Origin: Aeromicrobium panaciterrae
GTDB taxonomy: Bacteria > Actinomycetota > Actinomycetes > Propionibacteriales > Nocardioidaceae
DNA: 64,000 bases
Reading direction: 5' to 3'
Assembly: GCF_031457275.1 (NCBI RefSeq)
Contig: NZ_JAVDWH010000001.1
Coordinates: 2,754,241-2,818,240 of the forward strand
Position 1 is the stretch's first letter. Each line of letters begins with the position of its first letter. Below, one piece after another: positions 55,957 to 64,000 of this stretch. The translations under genes were made by a program, and so were the position numbers. Under the pieces are notes generated by a model. The model was not told the origin of the DNA. It did not search any database and was given only the letters and a program-made list of their open reading frames with translations.

Positions 55957-56805
55957 ATGAGTTCCACCATTGTCAGGCGCCTCGGCGCGGCTATTTCCGT
56001 GTCAGCGCTCGCACTGACCCTCGGGACCGTACCGTCCTCGGCCGACGAGTCCCCAGCACCATTCAGCTCCAAGTCCAGCGTCCTCGAAGATCGACCGAAC
56101 GCACGTCTCGCTACTGGCGCCGACCTCAAGAAGGCAAGTGCCGACCGCGCAGCCGGCTCGGCAGCGATCACCGCGACTCCGACCGTCAACGTCGTCGAGA
56201 TTGACGCCTTCTCAGCGGTCATGAACCACCCTGAAGAGAACTACATCGACGTCGACGTCTGGCTGAACGAAGGTGTCGACTACGCATCGATCGACAACAT
56301 CGCGCTCTCCCTCATCGTCGGCGACAAGAAGACTGGCCCGTACGACGTCTACTTCGACGAGGTCCTCGAGGTCACGTTCATCGTCGTCCCGGACACCACG
56401 GGACTGGGCAAGGCCAGGTTCTACGGTTCGAAGGTCTACTACACGCCTGAATCGGAAAAGTCGCCCACCTGGGACTCGACCGACAGCAACTCGTTCTACA
56501 TCCGCCGCGACGTCTTCAGTGAAGCCGGCGCCGAGGTCGAGGTTTCGAACGAGGGCAAGACGAAGAAGTTCATCGTCGGGGGCATGGGCATCTACTCGCC
56601 CACGATTGACCAGTACAAGACTCTTGGCTCGATCAAGCTGCAGTACAAGAGTGGCGGCGAGTGGCACACAAAGAAGACGATCACCCTCAATAACGAGGGC
56701 TACGGCACCTACACCTTCACGAAGACCACGAAGTACTACTACCGAATCATCTCGGGGCAGACTTCGACGTGGATCGGGTTCAAGCAGTCGTTCTCGAAGA
56801 TCTAA
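55957..56805 (+). CDS. secreted protein of unknown family, tandem copy 1
   Basis: A 282-residue secreted protein. The signal peptide spans about residues 1-31 (ending PSSADES). I do not recognise the mature part. Beta-rich blocks include a PTVNVVEIDAFSAVMNHPEENYIDVDV segment, KTGPYDVYFDE, KARFYGSKVYY, DSTDSNSFYIRRDV, IKLQYKSGGEWHTKKTITLN and a C-terminal YTFTKTTKYYYRIISGQTSTWIGF, the last being similar to FN3-like or SH3-like repeats in secreted actinobacterial proteins. GGGGGAG precedes the ATG. A close paralogue follows at 56955, and a terminator lies between. Confidence 0.75.
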   Translation: MSSTIVRRLGAAISVSALALTLGTVPSSADESPAPFSSKSSVLEDRPNARLATGADLKKASADRAAGSAAITATPTVNVVEIDAFSAVMNHPEENYIDVDVWLNEGVDYASIDNIALSLIVGDKKTGPYDVYFDEVLEVTFIVVPDTTGLGKARFYGSKVYYTPESEKSPTWDSTDSNSFYIRRDVFSEAGAEVEVSNEGKTKKFIVGGMGIYSPTIDQYKTLGSIKLQYKSGGEWHTKKTITLNNEGYGTYTFTKTTKYYYRIISGQTSTWIGFKQSFSKI

Positions 56806-56821
56806 GCGTCCGCTTCGCGAT

Positions 56822-56849
56822 GACCCCGTCTCCGGAAGGAGGCGGGGTC
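56822..56849 (+). terminator. intrinsic terminator after copy 1
   Basis: GACCCCGTCTCC, loop GGAA, GGAGGCGGGGTC (12-bp stem with one G-U pair), 17 bases after the stop codon of the first paralogue, followed by TCGTGCTTCC. It separates the two tandem genes into independent transcripts. Confidence 0.8.
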
Positions 56850-56954
56850 TCGTGCTTCCTACCTGGCCCACAACTTTCTCGAACACACCACAGGTGAGAC
56901 TTCCCCGTGACAGACTTTTTCGATCCAGAAAGCTTCCACAAGGGGGAAACCCAC

Positions 56955-57782
56955 ATGCGTTCCACCATCGTTAGGCGCCTTGGCGCGGCCATTTCTGTAT
57001 TAGCGCTCGCACTGAGCCTCGGGACCGTGCCGTCCTCGGCCGACGAGTCCCCTGAACCATTCAGCTCCAAGTCCAACGTCCTCGAAGATCGACCGAATGC
57101 GCGTCTCGCGACCGGAGCCGATCTCGCCCAAGCCGGCGCGGCCCGTTCGTCCGGCGGGGCAGCCATCTCCGTAACTCCGACCGTCAACGTCACCGAGCTC
57201 AAGGCCCACTCGGCCGTGTTGAACCACCCTGACGAGAACTTCATCTACGTCGACGTCGCCGTCAGCGACCCTTCCAACATCGCGTATCTGACGCTGTCCC
57301 TCAGCGTCGACGGCGAGAAGTCCGGCCCGTACGAGATCTTCTTCGACGGGGAGCACACATTCGTCGTCGTCAACGACGCCGTGGGACTGGGCAGGGCCAA
57401 GTTCTACGGTACGAAGGTCTACTACACGCCCGAGACCGGCAAGTTGCCCACGTGGGACTCGACCGACAGCAACTACTTCTATGTCCGTCGCGATATCTAC
57501 TTCGAGGCGACTGCTGGCTACGAACCTTTTGACAACACCAAGGAGTTCTACGTCGAGGACATGGGGATCTACTCTCCGACGATTCACAACTTTAGGGCTC
57601 TTAGCTCCATCAAGCTGCAGTACAAGACTGGCGGCGAATGGAAGACCAAGAAGACGATCACCATCGACGATGACGGCTTCGGCAGCTACACGTTCACCAA
57701 GAGCACGAAGTACTACTACCGAATTATCTCGGGCAAGACCTCGACCTGGGTCGGGTTCAAGAAAACGTTCCCGAAGATCTAG
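56955..57782 (+). CDS. secreted protein of unknown family, tandem copy 2
   Basis: A 275-residue paralogue of the preceding protein; identical or nearly identical through the signal peptide (STIVRRLGAAISV, TVPSSADES), the following FSSKS-x-VLEDRPNARLATGADL segment and the C-terminal YYYRIISG block, with more divergence in the middle. AGGGGG precedes the ATG by about 9 bases. The two upstream regions are also similar, so whole gene-plus-leader units were duplicated. Mature proteins are exported, no anchor is seen; function unknown. Confidence 0.75.
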   Translation: MRSTIVRRLGAAISVLALALSLGTVPSSADESPEPFSSKSNVLEDRPNARLATGADLAQAGAARSSGGAAISVTPTVNVTELKAHSAVLNHPDENFIYVDVAVSDPSNIAYLTLSLSVDGEKSGPYEIFFDGEHTFVVVNDAVGLGRAKFYGTKVYYTPETGKLPTWDSTDSNYFYVRRDIYFEATAGYEPFDNTKEFYVEDMGIYSPTIHNFRALSSIKLQYKTGGEWKTKKTITIDDDGFGSYTFTKSTKYYYRIISGKTSTWVGFKKTFPKI

Positions 57783-57794
57783 GTCTGAACGCGC

Positions 57795-57824
57795 AAGCCC
57801 CCGCCTCTGTTGAGGCGGGGGCTT
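57795..57824 (+). terminator. intrinsic terminator after copy 2
   Basis: AAGCCCCCGCCTC, loop TGTT, GAGGCGGGGGCTT is a perfect 13-bp stem 12 bases after the stop codon, followed by CGCTTTGCTCT. It may act in both directions, also ending the convergent MarR transcript. Confidence 0.88.
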
Positions 57825-57838
57825 CGCTTTGCTCTGAG

Positions 57839-58339
57839 TTAGAAGTCGCCAGCGGACGAACGGAGTGTGCGCAGCAGCGCGTATGTCTTGTCCTGGTCCT
57901 TGTCGCTGAGCCCGTCGATCGCGAAGTCGATCGCCATCAGGGCCTTGGTGGACTGCTCCAGTACGTCTTTGCCCTTGGCGGTCAGCTCGGCGAGCGTACG
58001 GCGACGATCCGCCGCGTCCGGCAGGCGCTTGACCAGGCCTTGGGCCTCGAGGCGATCGATCGCGTTGGTCACGGAAGTCGGGTGCACCATGAGGCGCTCA
58101 CCAATCTTGCTGAGCGGGAGCGAACCCTCGGCGCTGAACGAGATCAGCACCAGCACCTCGTAGCGAGCGAATGTGATGTCGTACGGCTTGAGGGCCCCGT
58201 CGAGCTCCGCGAGGATCAGCTGCTGCACCCGCATGATGGAGGTCGCGAGCTTCATGGACCGGGACTCACCGATGCGATCGGTCCAGATGTCACCGGCCCG
58301 CTCGATCGGGTCGAAAGGCAGCTTCGGGTCCGTGCTCAC
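57839..58339 (-). CDS. MarR family transcriptional regulator
   Basis: A 166-residue MarR regulator: LPLSKIGERLMVHPTSVTNAIDRLEAQGLVKRLPDAADRRRTLAELTAKG forms the winged helix, with helices on both sides for dimerisation. The GTG at 58339 has TAGTAT 6 bases upstream and no ribosome binding site (leaderless). It is divergent from icmF with a 56-base shared control region, so it probably senses an acyl-CoA or related compound and regulates icmF and itself. Confidence 0.88.
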   Translation of the reverse strand: MSTDPKLPFDPIERAGDIWTDRIGESRSMKLATSIMRVQQLILAELDGALKPYDITFARYEVLVLISFSAEGSLPLSKIGERLMVHPTSVTNAIDRLEAQGLVKRLPDAADRRRTLAELTAKGKDVLEQSTKALMAIDFAIDGLSDKDQDKTYALLRTLRSSAGDF

Positions 58340-58395
58340 ATGTCCATACTAGGTCAGGTTCGCATTTAGTAGGACGACCGACTATTTTAATACCT
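58340..58395. promoter_or_regulatory. MarR-icmF divergent control region with palindrome
   Basis: The minus strand has TAGTAT (58351-58346) for marR; the plus strand has TTCGCA (58359-58364), 18 bases, then TATTTT (58383-58388), predicting a leaderless start at the icmF ATG (58396). The inverted repeat TAGTAGG-ACGA-CCGACTA (58367-58384, one mismatch) fills the icmF promoter spacer and fits a MarR operator. Confidence 0.6.
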
Positions 58396-61300
58396 ATGGT
58401 TTTGCACCAGCCGAAGCATCCCGTACGTTTCGTCACCGCCTCCGCACTGTTCGACGGCCACGACGCATCGATCAACATCATGCGCCGCATCCTCCAGTCG
58501 CAGGGCGCAGAGGTCATTCACCTCGGTCACAACCGCTCGGTTGCCGAGGTCGTTGACGCGGCAGTCGACGAAGACGTCCAGGGCGTGGCGGTCAGCTCGT
58601 ACCAGGGCGGACACGTCGAGTACTTCGAATACCTCACCGAATCGCTGCGCGAACGCGGCGCCGGCCACATCAAGGTCTACGGCGGTGGCGGTGGCGTCAT
58701 CGTGCCCGAAGAGATCGAGCGCCTTCGCAAAGCCGGCGTCACGATCTTCTCCCCCGAGGACGGCCAGCGCCTCGGCCTCGTCGGCATGATCAACACGATG
58801 ATCGAGGCCTGCGACACCGATCTGTGGCAGGAATCCCAGCCCTCAGCCGACGCCGTACGCTCCGGCGACCGCGGCGCGCTCTCGCGAGCCGTGACAGGCG
58901 CCGAGCTTGGGCAGCTCGACGATGCGTTCCTCACCAAGATCCGCGAGGCCTCAGCCGCTTCCGGTACACCAGTGCTTGGCATCACCGGTACGGGAGGCTC
59001 GGGCAAGTCATCGCTGACCGACGAGATCGTTCGTCGCTTCCGCCTCGATCAGCAGGACAAGCTCCGCATCGGTGTCATCGCGATCGACCCGACCCGCCGC
59101 CGCGGTGGCGGCGCCCTGCTCGGTGACCGCATCCGGATGAACTCCCTCGACGGCGACCAGATCTACTTCCGCTCGCTCGCGACCCGCGGCAACCACGAGG
59201 TCCCCGAGTGCCTGCCCGTTGTCATCGACCTGTTCAAGGCCTCGGGCTATGACCTGGTGATCGTCGAAACTCCCGGTATCGGCCAGGGCGACGCCGCGAT
59301 CGTGCCGTTCGTCGACTGCTCGATGTACGTCATGACGCCGGAGTTCGGCGCTGCATCACAGCTCGAGAAGATCGACATGCTCGACTTCGCCGACATCGTC
59401 GCGATCAACAAGTTCGAGCGCCGCGGCGCCAAGGACGCACTCCGCGACGTCGGCCGCCAGCTCGTACGCAACCGCGAGGCCTTCGGCAAGAAGCCCGAAG
59501 ACATGCCGGTGTTCGGGACCTCGGCCGCGACGTTCAACGACGACGGCGTGACGGCGCTCTACCAACACTTGATCTCGCTGCTCGGCCCCGCTGGGCTCGA
59601 GCTGGCACCAGGCATCCTGCCGATCGCGGACGTACGCCACTCCAGTGGCATCGACCAGGTCGTACCGCCCGAGCGCACCCGCTACCTCTCGGAGATCACC
59701 GAGGCCATCCGCAGCTATCACGCGACAACCGACAAGCTCGCCGAGCAGGCGCGACGCGTACAGCGCCTGGAGGCCGTGTCGCAGGAACTGACCTCGGACG
59801 AATTGGCCGGCTTGCTGGACGATGCTCGCAAGGAGCTGCCCGCCGACGTCACGGCTCAGATCGAGGGCTGGCCCGCGGTCGTCGAGTCGTACGAGGGCGA
59901 CGAGATGGTCGTCAACATCCGCGACACCGAAAACCGTACGGCGCTGACGCGCGAGTCACTGTCCGGCACCAAGGTGCGCCGCGTCAGCCTGCCGAAGTAC
60001 ACCGACCACGGTGACCTCGTCACATACTGGCGCAAAGAGAACCTGCCGGGCTATTTCCCGTTCACCGTTGGCGTGTTCCCGTTCAAGCGCGACGGCGAAG
60101 ACCCGGCGCGTATGTTCGCCGGCGAGGGCGACCCGTTCCGTACGAACCGACGCTTCAAGCTGCTCTCGGAGGACGGTTCGGCGACGCGACTGTCCACGGC
60201 CTTCGACTCCGTGACTCTGTACGGCCGCGATCCCGATCTGCGCCCCGACATCTACGGCAAGGTCGGCACCTCCGGCGTCTCGGTCGCGACACTCGACGAC
60301 ATGAAGGCCCTGTACGACGGATTCGACCTGGTCTCACCGACGACATCCGTCTCGATGACCATCAACGGTCCGGCTCCGACCGTCCTGGCGTTCTTCCTCA
60401 ACACCGCCATCGACCAGCAGGTCGACTTGTTCCGCTCCGAGCACGATCGCGAGCCGACCGAGGACGAGCACAGCATCCTCATGCGCCATGCGATGCAGAA
60501 CGTACGAGGCACGGTTCAGGCCGACATCCTCAAGGAGGACCAGGGCCAGAACACCTGTCTGTTCTCCACCGAGTTCAGCCTGCGGATGATGGCCGACATT
60601 CAGGAGTGGTTCATCGCGAACCAGGTCCGCAACTTCTACTCGGTCAGCATCTCCGGCTATCACATCGCCGAGGCTGGGGCTAACCCCATCAGCCAGCTCG
60701 CTTTCACGCTGGCCAACGGGTTCACGTACGTCGAGGCCTACCTCGCGCGCGGCATGGACATCAACGACTTCGCGCCCAACCTGTCGTTCTTCTTCTCCAA
60801 CGGCATGGACGTCGAGTACTCCGTGCTCGGCCGCGTCGCCCGCCGCATCTGGGCCATCACGATGCGCGACAAGTACGGCGCCAATGAGCGATCGCAAAAG
60901 CTGAAGTACCACGTACAGACATCCGGACGCTCCCTGCACGCGCAGGAGATGAGCTTCAACGACATCCGTACGACGCTGCAGGCGCTCATCGCGATCTATG
61001 ACAACGCCAACAGCCTGCACACCAACGCGTACGACGAGGCCGTCACGACCCCGTCGGAAGAATCCGTACGTCGCGCACTCGCGATCCAGCTCGTCATCAA
61101 CCGCGAGTGGGGCCTGGCGATGAACGAGAACCCGACACAGGGCGCGTTCATCATCGACGAGCTGACCGACCTGCTCGAGGAAGCCGTGCTGCTTGAGTTC
61201 GACCGCATCAACGAGCGCGGTGGCGTGCTCGGCGCGATGGAGACCGGCTACCAGCGTGGGCGCATCCAGGACGAGTCGATGCTCTACGAACAGCGCAAGC

Positions 61301-61605
61301 ACGACGGTTCGCTGCCGATCGTCGGCGTCAACACGTTCCTCAACCCGCACCCCGAGCGCGAAGCGCATCCCGTCGAACTGGCTCGCGCGACCGAGGACGA
61401 GAAGTCGTCCCAGCTGCGCCGCGTGCAGGAGTTCCACGCCACGCACAGCGTCGAGGCAGCCGCGGCGATCGACAAGCTCAAGCACGCAGCGATCAACCAC
61501 GAGAACGTGTTCGCTGCGCTGATGGATGCTGCTCGGGTCTGCTCGCTGCAGCAGGTCACCGAGGCGTTCTTCGAGGTCGGCGGCCAGTACCGCCGCAACG
61601 TCTGA
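58396..61605 (+). CDS. icmF: fused isobutyryl-CoA mutase (adenosylcobalamin-dependent)
   Basis: A 1069-residue protein with three parts: an N-terminal B12-binding domain (about 10-140; FDGHDASINIMRRIL, VSSYQGGH), a central MeaB-like G-protein chaperone (about 160-410; P-loop GTGGSGKSS ending at 206, VVIVETPGIGQGD, INKFERRGA) and a C-terminal mutase TIM barrel (about 560-1060; PTTSVSMTINGPAPTVLAFFLNTA, GTVQADILKEDQGQNTCLF, SGYHIAEAGANP). This is the IcmF layout: it interconverts isobutyryl-CoA and n-butyryl-CoA (some also pivalyl/isovaleryl-CoA). It needs the coenzyme B12 made by the cob genes of this window. Confidence 0.95.
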   Translation: MVLHQPKHPVRFVTASALFDGHDASINIMRRILQSQGAEVIHLGHNRSVAEVVDAAVDEDVQGVAVSSYQGGHVEYFEYLTESLRERGAGHIKVYGGGGGVIVPEEIERLRKAGVTIFSPEDGQRLGLVGMINTMIEACDTDLWQESQPSADAVRSGDRGALSRAVTGAELGQLDDAFLTKIREASAASGTPVLGITGTGGSGKSSLTDEIVRRFRLDQQDKLRIGVIAIDPTRRRGGGALLGDRIRMNSLDGDQIYFRSLATRGNHEVPECLPVVIDLFKASGYDLVIVETPGIGQGDAAIVPFVDCSMYVMTPEFGAASQLEKIDMLDFADIVAINKFERRGAKDALRDVGRQLVRNREAFGKKPEDMPVFGTSAATFNDDGVTALYQHLISLLGPAGLELAPGILPIADVRHSSGIDQVVPPERTRYLSEITEAIRSYHATTDKLAEQARRVQRLEAVSQELTSDELAGLLDDARKELPADVTAQIEGWPAVVESYEGDEMVVNIRDTENRTALTRESLSGTKVRRVSLPKYTDHGDLVTYWRKENLPGYFPFTVGVFPFKRDGEDPARMFAGEGDPFRTNRRFKLLSEDGSATRLSTAFDSVTLYGRDPDLRPDIYGKVGTSGVSVATLDDMKALYDGFDLVSPTTSVSMTINGPAPTVLAFFLNTAIDQQVDLFRSEHDREPTEDEHSILMRHAMQNVRGTVQADILKEDQGQNTCLFSTEFSLRMMADIQEWFIANQVRNFYSVSISGYHIAEAGANPISQLAFTLANGFTYVEAYLARGMDINDFAPNLSFFFSNGMDVEYSVLGRVARRIWAITMRDKYGANERSQKLKYHVQTSGRSLHAQEMSFNDIRTTLQALIAIYDNANSLHTNAYDEAVTTPSEESVRRALAIQLVINREWGLAMNENPTQGAFIIDELTDLLEEAVLLEFDRINERGGVLGAMETGYQRGRIQDESMLYEQRKHDGSLPIVGVNTFLNPHPEREAHPVELARATEDEKSSQLRRVQEFHATHSVEAAAAIDKLKHAAINHENVFAALMDAARVCSLQQVTEAFFEVGGQYRRNV

Positions 61606-61628
61606 CCTGCGGCCAGTATCGTCTCAGC

Positions 61629-62132
61629 GTGAGCAGCCTCCCCACATACGAGCAGATCGTCCAGCTTCCGGCCCTGTTTGACCGGACCGTTCCCGATGAG
61701 TTCATCGACGAGAACGGCCACATGAACATCGGCGACTACTTCCGGATCTGCTCCCACGCGCTCTGGAAGGCCACGATCACGGCAGGTCTTGGCGAGGAGT
61801 ACATCGAGAAGCACGAGAAGAGCATGTTTACCGTGGAGCAGCACATGCGCTACTACGGTGAGCTCCGGCTCGGCCAGCACTTCACGGTGCACACACGATT
61901 GCTCGAGCGCTCGTCGCGGGTCCTGCACGGCATGTCGTTCGTCGTCGACCAGGAGAACCGCACGCTGGCCTGCACCCAGGAAGCCACGCTCGTCCACGTG
62001 AGCACAGCGTCGCGATCGTCGGTCGACTTGCCGTTGGCGATCGGCGAAGCGCTCGACCTCCAGATCGACGCCGGCGATGCCCTGGGTTGGGACGCTCCCG
62101 TATGCGGTGCGATGGGCCTCCGCAAGCGATGA
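61629..62132 (+). CDS. hot-dog fold acyl-CoA thioesterase
   Basis: A 167-residue 4HBT-type thioesterase: DRTVPDEFIDENGHMNIGDYF contains the catalytic Asp/Asn-Gly-His-Met pattern, followed by FTVEQHMRYYGELRLGQ and VLHGMSFVVD. It probably hydrolyses an acyl-CoA made or used by IcmF. The GTG has TATCGT 6 bases upstream, so it may be transcribed on its own besides read-through from icmF, which ends 23 bases before. The stop overlaps the next gene (ATGA). Confidence 0.85.
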   Translation: MSSLPTYEQIVQLPALFDRTVPDEFIDENGHMNIGDYFRICSHALWKATITAGLGEEYIEKHEKSMFTVEQHMRYYGELRLGQHFTVHTRLLERSSRVLHGMSFVVDQENRTLACTQEATLVHVSTASRSSVDLPLAIGEALDLQIDAGDALGWDAPVCGAMGLRKR

Positions 62133-62875
62133 AGGATGACCTCGGCCATCCGGTCGACCTGACTGCTCCGGCTCGCCGCGTGGTCTCGCTCGTACCGTCG
62201 TTGACCGAGGCGATCGCCGCCACCCGTCCGGAGGCGCTGGTCGGCGCCACCGACTGGTGCACACATCCCGCCGACCTCGATGTCCCGCGGGTGCGCGGCA
62301 CCAAGAACCCCGACCGAGCAGCGATCGCAGCTCTCCAGCCCGACATCGTGCTGGCCAATCGCGAGGAGAGCCGGGAGCTCGACGTTCAGCGGCTCCGCGA
62401 TGCGGGCATCAGCGTGTGGGTGACCAAGATCGAGACAGTCGACGAGGCCTTCGCCTCGATGGCCCGTATGTTCACGGGTCTGGGGTGGGAATCGCCGGGC
62501 TGGCTCGCGGAGGCTCAGGCGGTGTGGGATGTCCCGGCCGTAGCTTCTGGCCGTCGCGTTGCCGTACCGATCTGGCGGGATCCGTGGATGGTGGTCGGCT
62601 CCCGTACGTTCACCGGCGATGTTCTCGCGCGGCTTGGTCTGGTGAACGCCTTCGGCGACTTGCCCGATCGCTATCCGCACGTCGAACTCAGCGAGATCGA
62701 TCGGGCCGGCATCGATCTCATACTGCTGCCCGACGAGCCATACGTGTTCACTGCCGATGATGGTCCGGAAGCATTCACCCAGGTGCCGACCAAGCTGGTG
62801 TCAGGGCGCGCCCTGACTTGGTATGGACCCTCGATGCTCACCGCTCGCGACGAGCTGCTGCAATCCACAATCTGA
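62129..62875 (+). CDS. BtuF-like helical-backbone metal receptor without signal peptide
   Basis: A 248-residue protein with the type III periplasmic-binding fold: PARRVVSLVPSLTEAIAAT, LVGATDWCTHPAD, IAALQPDIVLANREESRELDVQRLRDAGISVWVTKIE and FTGDVLARLGLVNAFGDLPDRYPHVELSEI. Family members are cobalamin or iron-siderophore binding lipoproteins of ABC importers. This protein has no signal peptide or lipobox cysteine, and no permease or ATPase genes follow, so it is expected to be cytoplasmic. The ATG overlaps the thioesterase stop. A role in B12 handling for IcmF is possible but unproven. Confidence 0.85.
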   Translation: MKDDLGHPVDLTAPARRVVSLVPSLTEAIAATRPEALVGATDWCTHPADLDVPRVRGTKNPDRAAIAALQPDIVLANREESRELDVQRLRDAGISVWVTKIETVDEAFASMARMFTGLGWESPGWLAEAQAVWDVPAVASGRRVAVPIWRDPWMVVGSRTFTGDVLARLGLVNAFGDLPDRYPHVELSEIDRAGIDLILLPDEPYVFTADDGPEAFTQVPTKLVSGRALTWYGPSMLTARDELLQSTI

Positions 62876-62948
62876 TCTCTGTTTTTTGCTGTCCACAGAG
62901 CCGATTTCGAGCATTTCTGTTGTCGGTAGAGGGTACTAGTTTTGACGT

Positions 62949-64000
62949 ATGCGCACAGCACTCGACACCGGCCAGGAGATCCTCGACAGGATCGCCGACC
63001 TTGAGCTGCAGCGCGCTCAGATCGAAGCCAAGACAGCTGCGCTGATGCTCGAGTTCTCCGACCTCCGAAGGAACGAAGCCGAGCGCCACGACGACCCGCG
63101 TGTACGTGACATGGAGATCAGCTTCGCGGCGGACGAGCTCGGCGTTGTTCTTCATCAGCCAACTCGGACGGTGCAGGTTCGTCTGGCCGACTCCCGACGC
63201 ATCCGCAACCTGATGCCACTGATCTGGACCGCCTACCGCGAAGGCCGGATCGACGGCTTTCGGGTCAGCCTGATCGCTTCAGCGACTGCGAAGCTGACGA
63301 CTCAAGAGAACCTGATCCACCTGGACGGGACCATCGGCGACTACGCCGCCACACACACCACCGCTCAGTTGAAGGCCAAGCTCAACCGGTTCGTCGCCAC
63401 TTGGGAGGCCAGCGATGCGGCCGTCAAGGAAGAACGCGCGAAGCGCTCCGTGTGGGTCAACCACCAGGACGACGGCATGTCCTTCCTCACCGCCTACATC
63501 CCCACCCCAGACGCACTGTTGATCGACGCGATACTCACCGAGCGCGCCAAGGCGGTCTCCGACGACCGGACGCTCGATCAGCGTCGGGCTGACCTGTTTG
63601 TCGAGCAGATGCGCGGCACCACCGACGGTCAGACCACCAGCACCCGTGCCGTCATCGGCATCACCGTCCCGGTCACCTCGTTGGCCGGACTCGACGATCT
63701 TCCCAGCGAATCCTTCGACAGATCGTTTGCCCTCCCCGCTCAGATGGTCCGCGAGATGACCGAACAACCAGGGACCCTGTGGTTCCGGATCCTCACCGAC
63801 CCACTCGGACGGATCCTTGACACCACTGAACCCAGACCATTCCCCTCAGATGCACTCCGCACATCGATCCAAGCTCGAGACGGCACCTGCAGATTCGCGA
63901 CCTGCTCCAGACCGTCGATGGAGTCAGACCTCGACCACGAGATTCCCAGACCTGACGGTCCGACCAACGGCACCAACCTCCGGGCACTCTGCCGAAGGCA
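62949..64000 (+). CDS. DUF222 / HNH endonuclease family protein (13E12-repeat type), 5' part
   Basis: An open frame of 350 codons running off the window. The N-terminal about 250 residues match DUF222 (LIWTAYREGRIDGFRVSLIASAT, TAQLKAKLNRFVATWE, RADLFVEQMRG) and the end begins an HNH nuclease domain: DGTCRFATCSRP (zinc Cys pair) then ESDLDHEIPRPDGP with the His of the HNH motif. Such proteins are found in many near-identical copies per actinobacterial genome; their role is unknown. TAGTTT stands 6 bases before the ATG (leaderless). Confidence 0.88.
   Translation, partial: MRTALDTGQEILDRIADLELQRAQIEAKTAALMLEFSDLRRNEAERHDDPRVRDMEISFAADELGVVLHQPTRTVQVRLADSRRIRNLMPLIWTAYREGRIDGFRVSLIASATAKLTTQENLIHLDGTIGDYAATHTTAQLKAKLNRFVATWEASDAAVKEERAKRSVWVNHQDDGMSFLTAYIPTPDALLIDAILTERAKAVSDDRTLDQRRADLFVEQMRGTTDGQTTSTRAVIGITVPVTSLAGLDDLPSESFDRSFALPAQMVREMTEQPGTLWFRILTDPLGRILDTTEPRPFPSDALRTSIQARDGTCRFATCSRPSMESDLDHEIPRPDGPTNGTNLRALCRR

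Noticed and set aside
60334..61500. 388-codon minus-strand frame inside icmF
   Set aside because: Antisense shadow of the mutase domain with Val/Asp/Leu-rich low-complexity sequence.

Overview
The window is high-GC, gene-dense DNA from an actinobacterium. Neighbouring genes are packed with 4-base start/stop overlaps (ATGA, GTGA) and 1-base TGATG or TAATG junctions, GTG starts are common, and many genes appear to be leaderless. The ftsH-folE-folP-folB-folK-DUF3180 order, the DUF2342 metalloprotease, SCO6745-type protein and DUF222/HNH protein, together with an aerobic B12 pathway, point to Propionibacteriales, most likely a Nocardioidaceae member such as Aeromicrobium or Nocardioides. The genus is inference; no rRNA lies in the window. 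No tRNA, rRNA, CRISPR array or insertion sequence was recognised, and no gene-free stretch exceeds about 255 bases.

Region 1 (1-13.3 kb) is housekeeping. It holds the 3' end of a NuoD-type gene, a small DUF2892/DUF4242 pair divergent from an AraC regulator, a DUF885 peptidase, and a long minus-strand block read as dacB, DUF2342 metalloprotease, tilS, hpt, ftsH, folE, folP, an NTF2-like protein, folB, folK and DUF3180. Region 2 (13.4-29.6 kb) is a mixed accessory region: inorganic pyrophosphatase, secreted sugar dehydrogenase, a TetR-controlled Baeyer-Villiger monooxygenase/P450 pair, PAP2 phosphatase, two quinone-oxidoreductase-like genes, a four-FN3 secreted protein, an alpha/beta hydrolase-TetR pair with a very clear operator, a MerR/aldo-keto reductase pair, a GDSL esterase and a stand-alone LigD-type polymerase domain.

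Region 3 (29.6-53.3 kb) is an almost complete aerobic (late cobalt insertion) cobalamin pathway: cobF, cobN, a FhuF-type Fe-S protein, cobG, cobH, fused cobIJ, cobM, cobL, a fused ChlI/ChlD-type chelatase subunit, cobO, fused cobB-cobC, cobA, a histidine phosphatase, cbtB, cbtA, cobT, cobS, cobU, cobD, cobK and cobQ. Three cobalamin riboswitches control cobN-cobF, the chelatase-cobO-cobBC-cobA-phosphatase run, and cbtBA-cobT-cobS. CobG is unusual because it ends just before the segment that normally carries its 4Fe-4S cysteines.

Region 4 (53.3-64 kb) has an ABM-domain membrane protein (cotranscribed with cobQK), a large acyl-CoA dehydrogenase/oxidase, a tandem pair of secreted proteins of unknown family each followed by a terminator, and a MarR-icmF divergon. 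IcmF is a B12-dependent fused acyl-CoA mutase, followed by a thioesterase and a BtuF-like protein without a signal peptide. A DUF222/HNH endonuclease runs off the end. The B12 made by region 3 would be used by IcmF in region 4.

A recurring regulatory theme is a -10 hexamer (TAnnnT) placed 6-7 bases before the start codon with no Shine-Dalgarno sequence, seen at about eighteen genes and at five divergent gene pairs. This indicates leaderless transcription, often with an operator palindrome inside the promoter.
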